The notes below the pieces were generated by a model. It was not told the origin of the DNA and ran no database searches. It was given only the letters and a program-made list of their open reading frames with translations. Positions 13,210 to 25,273 of a stretch of DNA of 64,000 bases are shown one piece after another; the first letter of the stretch is position 1; each line of letters starts with the position of its first letter. The stretch comes from Cyanoderma ruficeps (lineage: Eukaryota; Chordata; Aves; Passeriformes; Timaliidae). The DNA is taken from contig VZDJ01007747.1 of assembly GCA_008694505.1 (NCBI GenBank), forward strand, positions 26,982,904-27,046,903. The letters are read 5' to 3'. The position numbers and the translations under genes were made by a program.

Positions 13210-14130
13210 ATTGGTGTATGGAATAAAGTTCATTCTCAGCAAGTTTGTGTACAATGCCAGACTGAGAAGAGCAAGCAATTTGCTGGAAGGCAGGGCTGTT
13301 CTTCACAGGACCTGTTCACACTGGAACTATGATCTGACAGGAATCTCCTGAAGGTAAATAAAAACACATGCAACATTCTTCATCCACGTTGGAATAACCC
13401 CAAGAGAGTAGCAGAGACTGGGTGAGAGTTCCCTAGAAGGCAGTTCTGCAGAAAGAAATCTGGGATCCAGGTGAAAAATAAGTGGAAAATGTCCCAGAAA
13501 TGTGCTCTTGCTGTGAGGGAGGTCAATTAACCCAGACTGTATGATTAAGTGTGTAGTTAATAGAATAGCAAAAAATTATTTTCCCCCTCTATTCAGCACT
13601 GCTAAGACTCCATTTGGAATCCTGTGTCCAGTTTTGAGCTCCTTAGTGTGAGAAGGATACTGTCATACTAGAATGAGTCCATCAGAGGCCACCTTGAGAC
13701 TTGAATTCTGGAGCACAGAGTGTATACAGACAGGCTGAGAGAAATGGGCCTGTTTAGCTTGAAGAAGAAAAAGCTCAGGAGATTGGGTATGTATTTATAT
13801 ATATATATACAGCTACCTGATCAGAGACTAAAGAGATAAAGAGACTCCCATCAAATATGCACAGTTCCCTTTTCCTGGCATAACTAATTACTGAAAAATA
13901 CTGATTAGATAGTATGGTGGTTTGGGGTGTTTTTTATTATTATTTTTGTTTGTTTGTCTTGTTTTATTTAGAAAGCTGGTTAAACTCTCAAGAAGATCTG
14001 ACATCTCCATCTTTGGACTAAGCACTGAGCAACAAACCTAACAGAAACTTCTCTGTATAGGGGTCTGCATTAGAAAGCCTCCACAGGTCTGATACAACTT
14101 AAATAATGGTTGTATGATTCTATAAACATT
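13210..14130 (+). mobile_element. CR1 non-LTR retrotransposon, 3' part, 5'-truncated
   Basis: This is the longest CR1 copy in the window. In plus orientation it follows the end of the CR1 reverse-transcriptase frame and the 3' untranslated end. Signposts are CTCAGCAAGTTTGTG near 13238, GACAGGAATCTCCTGAAG near 13336, GGAATAACCCCAAGAGAG near 13390, TTTTCCCCCTCTATTCAGC near 13580, GGAATCCTGTGTCCAGTTT near 13616, and a 3' end with CCACAGGTCTGATACAACTT followed by ATGATTCTATAAAC near 14114. The reading frame is broken many times. A G/T-rich low-complexity segment at about 13917-13970 and an AT repeat at 13796-13811 interrupt the CR1 sequence. It is old and inactive. Confidence 0.8.
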
Positions 14131-16115
14131 TTTACTTTTACTATGTTGAAAGAATGCTGATCTCCTCTAAAGACATAAAAAGTCCGAGGACATGAGAAGA
14201 AAAATTATAATGTATAACATACTATACTTAGTGTATAACAATTTACCCTTAAGAAATCTTCGTCAATGTGATATCTGAAATGACACTCATAATATAGTTG
14301 AAATTCTGAGTTATGAGTTGTGAACCTGACAAGAGAGGAAAGAATTATCATGAACCATGAGTATGTGTACAGTTACATATATATATACACACATTAATTA
14401 TTTTACAGTAATAAATACACAGATAAAAAAGAGAAATCTCAATTCTTATGTTTGCAGATAGCCACTATTGATATTGTAAATATGAAAGTGTATATATAGC
14501 CACAGCAGTCTTCCATACTATATGATTAAGACTTAATGCACACACAGGCAAAAAGGACAATTGGAGAATATAAAGGAAGAACAGGGCAATATTCTAACAC
14601 TGATAGAGTAAGAAGAATATTAAAAATGTGCTGTCTTGAAACATAGATAACAGTGGCTTTTAAACAGGACACTAACATTATGCTGAAGTATTGAACTGAC
14701 TTGTAATAAGTTTAAAATTATAATGCATAATGGAATGACAAAAATACCAATTTCATGTCCTCTCTGGATTTAAGGCATTTTCTATTAATGATTTCTAGAT
14801 TAACATATTCCTGAGCTTAAAAATAATACATTTTCACATTAATCAAAGTAATCAAATTTTCTAAATAAGCGTTTGTGTTTCATTCTTAATATATTAGCTT
14901 AGATCATGAAAACCCTGAAAACAACTATGTGCCAACAAAGTTGCTTACTCTAACATCATCACCTGAAATACTTGAAGTGGTACCCAAAGGGTGTGACAAG
15001 GAATATGTCCCAAATTTTTGATAATTTTACATTCTTGTTAATCATAAGCATTTGAGTACTTCCAGGTCTCATAAAATGAAGACAATAAAAAGTAGGAGGA
15101 TGAGTCTATCATTGAATTATTTTGAGGAAGGGAAAAAAAAAATCTCAAATGTATGTATATCTGGTGTATCTAATAAGGTTTGCAAAATCATATCCAAACT
15201 GATAGCTGCAAAATGAATCAAAGAACTTTTTGGGAGCTAGGGGCTCTTGCAGTTTTAAAAAAGATCAGGAAAAGCCTCCTTCATGCTTTTGAGATCACCA
15301 AATCAGCTTCCACATCTAGTCTACATTAGGAAATAAGATTTCTTTCAATGACTCAATAGATACGTACATTAACGTACATGTCATATTTTCCATTTAATAT
15401 ACATATATTAGATCATTCATCAAAAAGTGCTCTGAGTATTATACTGATATGTTTTTAGCAAAACATTAAATATCATGAAAAGAAGCCTAACCTGAACTAT
15501 TCCATATTTTTTAACCCTCCCCACAATAAAATTTCTTGTTTCAAAAACCCCAAACTAAACAGAACCAAAAAAAAAAAAAAGCCCCACAAACCTGAAAGTT
15601 TTGTCCTTGTTCTCAGACTTTCCCTTTAAAAATATGCTTGCAGTAATTAGGGCAAAGCTGGACAAATTATACCTTCCATAAAGCTTTATGTTAGTTTCCC
15701 CAAATTCACTTTTACCTATTCAAAAAAATTTTATGATATTTTAATTTTTCACTGAAATAATATTATTTTTTGCATTTTAAAAACATTGTACGCAAATAAA
15801 GTTTTCCTTCAAAAAATTAGCACAAGTTCAGATAGCAGAAGAGTCCTTAAATTCAGCTGTAAGATGCCCCAGCAGAATTACTAACACACTTTGCCTCAGC
15901 AAGGTCAAGTAGGGATCCTCATTCATATTTAAATTCAAGCTAATATTCAGAGAGAGGGTTTTGCATCATATTTTCCAGATCTAATTAATAACATCTGGAC
16001 AGTTGAGGACAGATTGGGAAGTGCTAAATGTGCAACAGCTAAGAAATTCATATGCCAGATGAGAGAAGTAAGGGATGGAATTCAAGTACTCAGAAGAATA
16101 GAAGAAATTTTTCAT
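14131..16115. other. Unique-looking AT-rich non-coding DNA
   Basis: No gene, RNA or mobile element recognised. A short TA/CA repeat occurs near 14378-14395 and an A run near 15569-15582. Confidence 0.5.
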
Positions 16116-16123
16116 TAAAAAAC

Positions 16124-16657
16124 TGTTGCAGTGCGCATTTTGGGTTTCCCAAAGTTATGTATGCTTTTGTTACCTGTTTTATAATGGTTTGTTCCTACCC
16201 CCCATGCCCAAACCCCCTGTGGTCTTTCCCTGGTGGTGGGTCCTGTCAATCACACTGCCACCCCGCCCTAAAGCCTGAAAGGTTCTAGTGACGCTTCAGG
16301 ATGATTTGACAAGTTCTCAAATTCCCCATTCCCCTTTCTATTCATATACTGTTCTGCTAATTATCCCCAGATCTTAGCCACTCTCCCTCCCTCACTGGAT
16401 TGGTTCTAGACTTTCCCCTGCTCTGCCTACGCCCCTGGTATTTAATCTGTAACCAGAATCCCAGGCCTCACTCTTCAGGTGGGTCTCTGGGTGGAATAAA
16501 CGTGGTTGCTACCCATGTGAGAGTCCTTCTTCTTCCACGCCGTTTGCCACGTTCCAGCCTGAGGTTCACACCCACCAAACCGAAAAGGCACAAGGCTGTA
16601 CCCCTTATATGCGGACTGGTGAACAAGCTAGCTGGTTAGCAGCACCAGACACCTGCA
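16124..16657 (+). mobile_element. Solo LTR of an endogenous retrovirus, family 1, copy 2
   Basis: This is the second member of the family at 452-959. It starts TGTTGCAGTGCGCATTTTGG and shares GGTTTGTTCCTAC, the C-rich upstream half, a TATA-like GTATTTAA near 16438, AATAAA at 16495-16500, TTCTTCCACGCCGT and CAGCCTGAGGTTCA. It appears to end at TGCA (16657). The flanks TAAAAAAC (16116-16123) and TAAAGAAC (16658-16665) agree at seven of eight positions and may be a decayed target-site duplication, though longer than retroviral duplications usually are. The stretch around the polyadenylation signal differs clearly from copy 1, so the two belong to different subfamilies. No internal retroviral sequence adjoins it. 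Small frames inside (16052-16288, 16400-16639) are not genes. Confidence 0.8.
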
Positions 16658-16669
16658 TAAAGAACTTCT

Positions 16670-19600
16670 TGCTTTGTTTCATCCCAAAATGATGAGGAAG
16701 CAGGAAAGGTAAATACAGTAAAGCAAAAGGGAGATTTAGGTCCTGGCCTTCCTCTGACACCTAGCAACCAGGCCAAGTATCCTTAGCAAAGGGAGAAGTA
16801 GCAAACTACATAACTGAAGAGAACAAAAAAGAGAACAAAAAAGCTTAGGTAAGAAGACCAAAATTTTCTATCAGTAAGAAAAATTAGAGCTATTCATAGC
16901 AGAAGTTAACTAATGGGATTTTTATTGCAGGGATAAAAGTGAGTGGTGTGAGGAAAAAATAATTTTGTGAAATAGAAAAAAAGAGAAAAACATGAGATGA
17001 ATCCCATCCTCTGCTTGGGATCCATGGCACCCCTTTATGGATTTATCCAGTGTCTTTACAGAGCCAAAGCTGACTCACTTTCCTCTGTTTACCAACCTGC
17101 TCACAGTTTACCTTGCAGGTCAAACAAGTGATCCAAACCTTATGGAGATCCTGTTCTAACCACTTACCACATGGATGAATTCACACAAGAAAAGTACCAG
17201 CAGCATTTTGAAAGTGGTACTGGTATAACATCAAGTAAATTCACAGAGAAGATTAAGGCTTGCTGTGCTTTTAATAGAGTCTATGAAAAAAAGTAAGTAT
17301 ATCTTAGGTTACATTAAAAAACCTTAGCTTTAAGCAAAGGTTTTTCTTAAAGGAGCTTTAAGCAAGCAAACAAAACAAAACCACAAATTAAGGCTTAAAG
17401 TTTGAATCAAATGTAAAAGACTATGACGTATCTTATTTCAGAGATGTATGTTTTAATTACATTACTGACTATCTACATGTAAAAGCCAGAACTGTAGAAG
17501 TTATGTGAAGCTCAATAATTTACTTGCACCACAGACATATAAAGGAGCTAGTGCTGTATCTCAAAAGAAAAGCCACTGCCAAACAAATAGTCTATATATT
17601 TCCAAAAATGACAAAGAGGCTCATCTGTTTTAATGCTCTGTGACTTTGAGCTATATTTTTCCAGAATAAAATTGGCAGTAGTGCCCTTTGCACATACCCA
17701 ATAAATTTTTTGGAAACTGACAAGAAGCAGAAATGTGCAGGCTTTGGGTGTCTGCAGATGTAAGTAATGAAAGAGTTAACCTGCCAAGATTAGTTTGTAT
17801 ATAGGATAAATTCAATCGTGCAGAGGAATGGACTCCTTACAAAACAGAAAAGAATGACTAAAGGGAGAAATTCCATCACCAGACAGGACTGCAAAGAATG
17901 GGAAGTCAAAAAATAAGTGAATAATAACCACCTAAATGAAAACTGTCATAGGACATGCAGGACTTGCACAGGATAAGATAAATGATGGTACATTTGTGCA
18001 AATAAAATGAACCTGTAAATGGTCTACTGAACATCACACAAATGTTAAAAGGAAATATTCAGCCCACTGCAGGAGAATTTGTGTGTACAACTAATACAAT
18101 GGAAGGCTGATCTCTAGTAGTGCAATGATGACAGGTGTTTTCCTTTCATAATAGCTTTAATATTGTGATCCAGTCTTAAACCACTAGAAAATGCAATGCA
18201 TCTTACTGTTTTAGTGCAAATAATCCCTGGATTTGACCTGAAGTCACATCTCATGCCATCTAAAAGTTTCTCTGTATAAATCTCCATGGCTTTTGTGTGG
18301 AGAGTAGAAGAAGCAAAGAAATAAAAAAGCAACCATTCATTACAGGGAAAAGCAACCCCACCTCCAAAGAAAATAGCTAATGCCAGATACATGAAAGTTA
18401 CAGCAGAACAGACCAAATGCTGTGGAATCTTGTGATGATGTATGATTCTTTTCTAAATTATATCACACCAGCAAATATGTATTTCAATACAAGAAATATA
18501 GCAGGTGTACTCAAAGTAAATTGCTTCATTCAGGGATAAGTCTCAGTTATATTTCACAAACCAAAAACAATCCCCCAAGAAATGTAGTCTATCAAAACCC
18601 AAGATGGTGTAGATGTTAGTAAAATTTTAGAAACAACATTTTGAACAGAGGGGAAGAGGATGCTGAAATAAACTAAACCAATGGTATCAGTTAATTGAAG
18701 ATAACAAAATATGTGTCCTCACAGTTTTATCTCACTGTTATCTACTTAATAAGATGATGAAGAGACCACATGAGTGGAAAATAGTGGCAGTCTTCCTTTA
18801 TTGTCTCCAGGTGTGTTTGATAAAGGGCAAAAGAGAGTCTTTTCTTTCACCACAGCATTCATTCTGTTTCTCAGTAGAACATGATACAATACTTCATCAA
18901 AATCTTCTGCTCACCCAGTTTTCCTATGAAGTCTGTACCTTATGTAATTTTTGACACTGGGCTGAAATATGAATGTTTCCTGATTTTTAAATGCCTTGAG
19001 AATACTAAAATGGCCTATGTCTAAGAGTTTGTGTATAATATTTTTAAATATATATTTCTGTGTATTAATTTGATCACATGGGAAAGAGTTCTAGCTTTTG
19101 TGAAGGTCCTTTTACAACTTCAAATTGCAGCAGTATTTTAGCAGATGAAATACACAATTGCAGCTACTTTCCTAGTTTAAGTCAAACTGATATAAACCAA
19201 TGTTACTTTTTTTACTAAGGCATAAACAATGTTCACACTGTTTTACTTTACATATTATTGTTATTTTAATATACTATAAAATGAAAATAAGATCTTTGAT
19301 GTTAGAGATAAGCACAAGAGAAAAATAGTTGAATATCATAAGTTCATGGTGGTTCAAAACTGGTTCTTCTTACTTTCCTAGCTCACTTTACAAAACTGAT
19401 CTTTCAAAAGGAATTCATAATTCCATACACACTTAAAGAAAGCCATCCCTCTGAGAGATGCAGGTCTTTACTCCCTGTGCTCCATTATACTCTACCCATT
19501 GCTTTTCCTCAGAGTAGGGGACTGATCAGAAATAATTTTTTCCATCTATGGTTGTTTCATTTGCAGCTTTTCCTCATGTCTACAAATTTCCAAGGACACA

Positions 19601-20957
19601 AGTGACAGAGTGGGGAAGGAGTAGCAGAGATCACTCTATTGATCACTGCTTAATTGGTGTTGTTTCACAGCACCTTAAAATGTATGGGAGTCACTTTCTT
19701 AGATGTCTGTTCATAGTGAATGAATATGTTGGAATTGTGTAAGACATACAAAAGTAAAGTCGTGCTATTTTGAACCATGAACAAGAAGTGCAAAGAGCTA
19801 AAATTTGAGGATAGATTATTTCAGTTTAAAACAAGTGTAGTGCTGAAAACTTGAAAAGTGCCACTCTCTTCTGAAAGATACTGTAGACTTGAAATACCCT
19901 TTTAAATTATAAGAGGAGCCTTTAAGAATCACTCCACGCCATTTTGTTCTGAACTTATGCCTTCACAAAATGTCAAAAGCTTTCTGCAGTGGGACAGTGA
20001 GTAAGGGGACTTTGTATTTCTTCTTCTTTCACCCCACATCCAGGGACACTAAGATTATATAAAGAGGTACATATCACAAAACTCTCTTCTAAATAAAGGG
20101 GGACATGTCTTAGTATCTAGTCTTCCAGACATTGTAGAATTTTGATGATATTAATATATCATCTGCTGAACTTTAGATTGTGTGCCATTCTAACGAAAAG
20201 GGAAAAAGTGAGCTGAGAAGGGTAGTATAAAAGATAAATGAGTCAAGGTCATGAAGTAGCTTATGCTAGGTCAGAGGACTGAGTGATAGGAGAAAACCAA
20301 ACTGGATTGGACAAGGCAGTATGAATGTGAAACTAAAGATAATTCATCAGATTAAAAAGTATTTGTAGAACACTATTTGTAAAACACTATTGGACACTAC
20401 TGTGATACTGAAACTACAGAAAGAGCAAAAAAAAACAAATAAATGCTAGCTGTAACTGTGAGGTCAAAGAATCATTTTTTGGAGACACTTTCATCCTTGT
20501 GGCACACTTTGTCCTTTGTTAGGTGTGAGTTCTGACCTACAGCTTCTGCCATTGTGCATTGAAGAGGTGAAGAAGCACAGATCAATTTGACCCTTTTTGT
20601 TTTCATTTCTGTGAAATGAACATACGTTAGCTCTGAAAACTGTCTAAATCTGGTGTTGCACTAGCTTAATCAGAAAAGCTTTTTCCTCTGATGAACTAGT
20701 TGTTAGAAGCAATGCTTCCAAACAGTCAATAGAAAAAATGAGCCAAATGCTTCTGTAGTGATGTTAGTCCTTGGCTCCCATACTATGTCCCTACAGTAAA
20801 GTGCTCTGCAATTAATTACCATGTGCAACCCCCACAGCAGACCAGAGGCATTAGGCATGATTAGAATTGAGTGCTGGAGCTCTCCTTAGCTGATGTGATT
20901 CTGTTGTCTGCATCACCACCACCCTACTGTGGCTATTTGACAACAGCCTGAGAAACA
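16670..20957. other. Unique-looking AT-rich non-coding DNA
   Basis: About 4.3 kb with no recognised gene or element. The longest frame (100 codons, minus, 18114-18416) begins with a hydrophobic stretch but resembles nothing I know and is probably chance. Confidence 0.5.
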
Positions 20958-21015
20958 ATTATACTTAATAGTACACACCTTTTTACTGCACAAGGTGTGT
21001 ACTATTAAGCATAAT
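20958..21015. repeat. 58-bp hairpin: 24-bp inverted repeat with 10-base loop
   Basis: The left arm (20958-20981, core TTAATAGTACACACC) and right arm (20992-21015, core GGTGTGTACTATTAA) are reverse complements at 23 of 24 positions around the loop TTTACTGCAC. The one mismatch is A at 20963 opposite C at 21010. In RNA copied from the minus strand this would be a U-G wobble, so the minus-strand transcript could pair along the whole arm. The shape fits a tiny palindromic transposon remnant or a microRNA-like precursor. No transposase, target duplication or known family was recognised, so its identity is open. Confidence 0.7.
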
Positions 21016-21916
21016 ACAGAACTATTATATAATTCTGGATATGTGTGGCAAAAATGCTTGTCTGTAAGAGCATTTGAAAAACACTATACTATTAAGAAAA
21101 AAGCCCATAAAAACACTGTGTATCTCTAGACAGGATTCTACTAGGCTCTTCCTCAAAGGTAGGAAGACATGACCAACCATATGCTTTAATTTGGAATATC
21201 CTAAAACTCCCAGTGTTGATGGCTTAGGTATTTGGAATCATGAACACTGGCAGAGGCAATTCTAACTCTACCTGCTGTTCTCTTCTGCTTGTGTTAACAC
21301 CACAGATTTTTAAAGGAAATGAAAAGTACTTCTACTTTGGCAGTGCTGCACAAATGTAAAGAGAGAGGGGAGGGGTAGGTGACAGTTCTTGTTTGTCTTA
21401 AATTTGAATTCCTCCCCGGGATTTTGTACTAAAAATGTTGAGAGAAACATATTTTATTTTAAAGATGCAAAGATTCTTGCCTCCTAATATTCATAATTAA
21501 ACCCAGAGAATGAGCCATTTATGTCTATATGCTGAGTTAGAAGCAATACTAAATTAGCTTTATCATTTCTATTGTGTTGTAGGCTGCCTAACAGGCAGTG
21601 TCACAAGCCAACACCCCACTGTGCTAGGCATCACAAACAATGAACAAAAAGGACTGTCTTGGTGCCAAAGAACATTTCAGCTGAACATTGTAGTTCAGAG
21701 GAAAAGAAGCAGGAGCCAAATGTAAAGTTCAAATATAACAGTATGCACTATCTCAGCTAGTTCCCATACCCATCTGTATGTCCTGTTTTATCTTTCTTCT
21801 GGTTTTCAGCTTTAGAATGCACCTTGTCATTTCACAGTAAAGCCACAGTGATCTGAGAAAATGTGAATACAAGCAGAAAAAAAATCCTTGGAAATTCCTG
21901 GTTTTGACACATTATT
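21016..21916. other. AT-rich non-coding DNA, nothing recognised
   Basis: No gene or mobile element is visible between the hairpin and the pyrimidine tract. Confidence 0.5.
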
Positions 21917-21968
21917 TACTTCTTTTTTCTTTTTTCTTTTTTTCTTTTTTCTTTTTTCTTTCTCTTCA
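21917..21968. repeat. Homopyrimidine CTTTTTT repeat
   Basis: About 50 bases of only C and T, built from CTTTTTT-like units. The complementary strand is pure A/G. It is a simple-sequence tract with no assigned role. Confidence 0.85.
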
Positions 21969-22308
21969 AATCAACCAGAAGAGTAAATATAAGGTTTAGA
22001 GAAAGAAAAAGGTCCTCACAGGAAATGGAGCATTTAGTGATTTACCCAATATCTGGCAACAATTAGAAAGTTATGTTCAGTAAACAGGTGCCAGGATGCT
22101 CAGCCACTACTCTGTTTTTTAAGTATGCAAGCTCCAGTACTCTGCACCATTGGTCTGAAATATGCTTATTTGCTTATACACTATCTGATGTCAATGAAAC
22201 CATCACGGAAGAATTGGAATGGACTTGGAACTACACTGACCAAAGATCTTATGTTCCAGAGCAGAGGATAGGCTATGAAAGAGAGGGAGACTGGAAAAAA
22301 GGGTAAAA

Positions 22309-22570
22309 ACAATGCAGGTGTGGGGGGTGTGGGCGGTGGGGGGGAANCCCCCTGGAGCCTCTAGCCCAGCCCAGAATGGCTGTCAGTCACTGGCACACCT
22401 GAAGCAATACCCCACACCTGCCCCTTGAGCCCCAATCTAGCCATAGAGTGCTGATAAAACCAGAAGACACAGCTAGGAGGGGGTGGCCATGAGAGGTCAG
22501 AGTAGACTCACCACTGCACAGAGATCCACCTTATTATGTTCCTATTGTCCTCGGATTTCAAGGCAGATGA
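22309..22570. other. G-rich block with an ambiguous base, unclassified
   Basis: This GC-rich stretch begins with a G-rich run (22322-22344) containing six, three and seven consecutive G, followed by AAN and five C. The single N at 22347 sits between G and C runs. The rest, about 22350-22560, is GC-moderate and not recognised. It may be part of an inserted repeat that precedes the LTR at 22762, but no ends are visible. Confidence 0.4.
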
Positions 22571-22761
22571 AAGCACACTGGATCCAAGAGGTGGTACCTC
22601 TATTTTGCTCTCTCTCTTGGTCTCTCCTTTTTTACTCCCAACTTCCTCTCCTTGAAATCTGGGCAATTTATAGTTGGATGGGTAAGAGTTTACTAAGTTA
22701 ATGCTTTATGAAATGTTTTGTTTTGATTGAATGATTGCTTTAAATTTTGCCAAGTTCCTGC

Positions 22762-23347
22762 TGTGGTGGGTTGACCTTTACTGAACACTTGGTGCCTGCC
22801 TACTAAGCTGCTCTACAACTCCCCTTCCTGGCTGGACAGGGGAGAGAAAATAAGATGGAAACAAACTCTTAGGTTGAGATAAGGCAGTTTACTGAAGGAA
22901 ACATTGAAGTTTGTGCATGTATAAGCAAAGAGAAAAAAAAGTTTTTTCTCAACATCCCATTCTCAAGTGATGTTCAACCACTTCTCAGGAAGCAGATTTA
23001 ATGTGTGTAGATTCAAGAGTTGCTTTGGAAGGCAAACACTGTAAATAAGGAATGCCCCTCCTCCATTGTTTTTCCTTCCCTTAGCTTTTATATCTGAGCT
23101 GATCGCACACACGGTATGGAATATCCCTTTGGTCAGTTTGGGTCAGCTGGCCTGGTTGTGTCCCCTCCTGAGACCTTGCCCACTCCCAGCCCTGTAGCGG
23201 AGGGGAAATGTTGAGAGACAGCGCTGCTGCTGTGCCAGCCCTGCCCAGCAGTGCCCAAAACACAGCTGTGGTATCAACACCTTTACAGCTATTGATGCAC
23301 TGCACAGCACTGTGAGGACTGCTATGAGAAAATTCTATGTCAATACA
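22762..23347 (-). mobile_element. Solo LTR, ERVL-like family 2 (subfamily a)
   Basis: On the plus strand it runs from TGTGGTGGGTTGACC to CAATACA, so the minus-strand LTR begins TGTATTG and ends with CCACA. Features seen from the minus side are ATATCC-type upstream sequence, a TATA-like box (complement of 23087-23094) and a downstream block complementary to GGTTGAGATAAGGCAGTTTA (22873-22892). ATCCCTTTGGTCA at 23123-23135 is shared with the LTRs at 55060 and 58187. The first 100 plus-strand bases differ from those two copies, so this is a related but separate subfamily. I recognise the general pattern from bird ERVL-type LTRs; exact family naming would need a search. No adjacent viral genes and no clear target duplication (flanks CCTGC and CTGTT). 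The small minus frame at 23081-23305 is not a gene. Confidence 0.75.
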
Positions 23348-24235
23348 CTGTTCTTCTAAAGTTTACAAGTTTGTTTTTTAATCTCCTGAGAACGATGTCA
23401 TATTTCTTCTATGACCTCACCTCAGGGAAAAGTAGTACCTTAAACTCCTTTTAAATAAACTCTCCAAGTTGGGACTGGGGTTTTACAGAAGCTGATGCTT
23501 GCAGCATTCAGCAGGGATACCAAGCCTCTAAAGCTTAGAAATACCTATGAACAAGGACAATGTAAAGAATAAAGTATTCCATCCATATTGATGGAATGCA
23601 TATATTTTTAAGGCAGACATGAGATTTATGTATCATTTTAAGTGTGATCTGCAGTATACTCATATTGTTATATTGTTAGAACTGCTTCTCATGGAGCTAG
23701 CTATGATATGCTATGGTTTCTGTGCAGTGAAAATGCTTTTAAAGTGATCTAAAAACTTTCTTCCTAGACTGGTAAACTCAATCTGTGGAAGGAAAATCAA
23801 GCCATCTACTATTAACTATATGTTCATCATCCTAGTTTTGGGACAGAAGGGTAGGGAAATTTTTTGTTATTGTCTTTTGTTTGTTTTTAAGATGCACATG
23901 TAACTGTCAGTCATAGTAATTACTAGATAGGTCATTATATCTAATTTTCTGAGTAAGAAAACAACAATGTGAATAAAACTTTCATAAACCAGGCTTAGGG
24001 GTGTGTTAGCTGTGTATGAGTTCTGGTTCTTCTTCTTTCTCATATTTCCAACAAATGATCTACCTGCTCACTGTTAGCCATGCCATTAGCTTCACCTCCA
24101 TTGAATCACTTCAGAGAACTGAACTGAGAGAAATCAAACCCAGATTTAAAGGAGAACTGTCAGCAGGGAGGAGTAGGAATGCACCTGGGATTTGTAGGTA
24201 AATCTGTGTTTATACACACAGTGTCAGGGAGCAGT
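23348..24235. other. AT-rich non-coding DNA, nothing recognised
   Basis: No gene, RNA or mobile element was recognised here. Confidence 0.5.
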
Positions 24236-24535
24236 GAACTGGACTACTCCCTGGGGATGTGGGAAGAGAGGGGGGCACAAAACAGGAGAGCACAGAGCTG
24301 CTGAGAAGAGAAACAGCTCCTGTAGAGAGTCCAGTGCTCACCAGGTAAAAGCAAGATAACAGGTTGAGGAAACCATGATAACAGCACAGGAATGGGGCTC
24401 TCCTATGGCATGACTGGAGTGGGGACTTCTGGACTTGGGCTGGGATGCAATGGGATTCTAGGCCATGGGCAGCCCTGGGGAAGCTTACTCGGCATAGTCA
24501 GACTTGGTAATGCCCTGACGTGAGCAGAGAACGTT
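24236..24535. other. Unclassified G-rich block
   Basis: About 300 bases enriched in G and A, with GGGAGCAGTGAACTGGAC and CACCAGGTAAAAG. The latter looks like a splice donor by chance, but no open frame of size precedes it. It may be a repeat fragment. No family recognised. Confidence 0.3.
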
Positions 24536-24711
24536 TTCTCTCAAATGTGAGGCTTGGAAAAGCTACAGTTCAGAACTTTTTTACTAGTGATGAATGAGGA
24601 AAAAAAAGAGCAAGTTATGTGATTTTTCAGTAACAATATTTAATTTTTTAAATCTCAACGCTAATTAATTTTTTGACTTTGGATAATTACTTGTATCTTG
24701 ATTTGAAACAA

Positions 24712-25273
24712 TGTGGTGGTCCAGTGTGTGTCGGGCCCTCTGTCCCGTGTTGCCTGGCCAGTCCTGGCACCGGCCACAGTGAAGGTTCAGTTCCATGTCC
24801 TGAGACACTTCCTCGATCCTGTGGGGCCTTGCCGCAGCGGCAACGTGAGCAATGGTGAGGAATAAAGGAAGGACCTCTGAGGGGGAACTTCTGCTGGAGT
24901 TTATTGAGGCCCATGCGGGACCATGTGTCCAGCAGAAAGTCGCCCACGAGAGTGCAGATCTCCCTCGTGTGACACCTGAAGGATGGGGGTGGAGAAAGGG
25001 GGAAGGGTACAGTGGGGAACCAGTCAGGGGTATGGAGGGGGTGACCCTGTACATAAATGACCATCAATAGAACAAATCAATAATGCAAGGGAGGGAACTC
25101 CTTGGATCCTGGCCAATCACTCGATGCCCTCACTGGAATTTTCTAGACACAGGGAGAGGCCCCAAAGTGACTGACAGGACTCGGGGGTTCCTTAACTGAT
25201 GACTGACACATGACTGTAACTCGGGGGAAACCATGAAGGGTTAAACATGGGGTACATGGAACAAACCACTACA
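24712..25273 (-). mobile_element. Solo LTR of an endogenous retrovirus, family 3
   Basis: On the minus strand this 562-bp segment begins TGTAGTGGTTTGTTCC and ends GGACCACCACA, giving the TG...CA ends of an LTR. A minus-strand AATAAA (complement of TTTATT at 24900-24905) lies about two thirds of the way along, with GC-rich sequence after it, as expected for R and U5. It is sharply richer in GC than both flanks. The left-flank GAAACAA and right-flank ACTTTTG do not match, so no target duplication is visible. Two overlapping minus-strand frames (129 and 126 codons, 24665-25067) fall inside it and are LTR shadows. Its GGTTTGTTCC recalls family 1, so a distant relation is possible. Confidence 0.7.

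Noticed and set aside
18114..18416. 100-codon minus-strand frame with a hydrophobic N-terminus, considered as a small membrane or secreted protein
   Set aside because: The rest of the sequence has no protein-like pattern and nothing around it suggests a gene.
24665..25067. Overlapping 129- and 126-codon minus-strand frames
   Set aside because: Both lie within the TG...CA bounded LTR at 24712-25273 in two different frames, which is expected from GC-rich composition and not from a gene.
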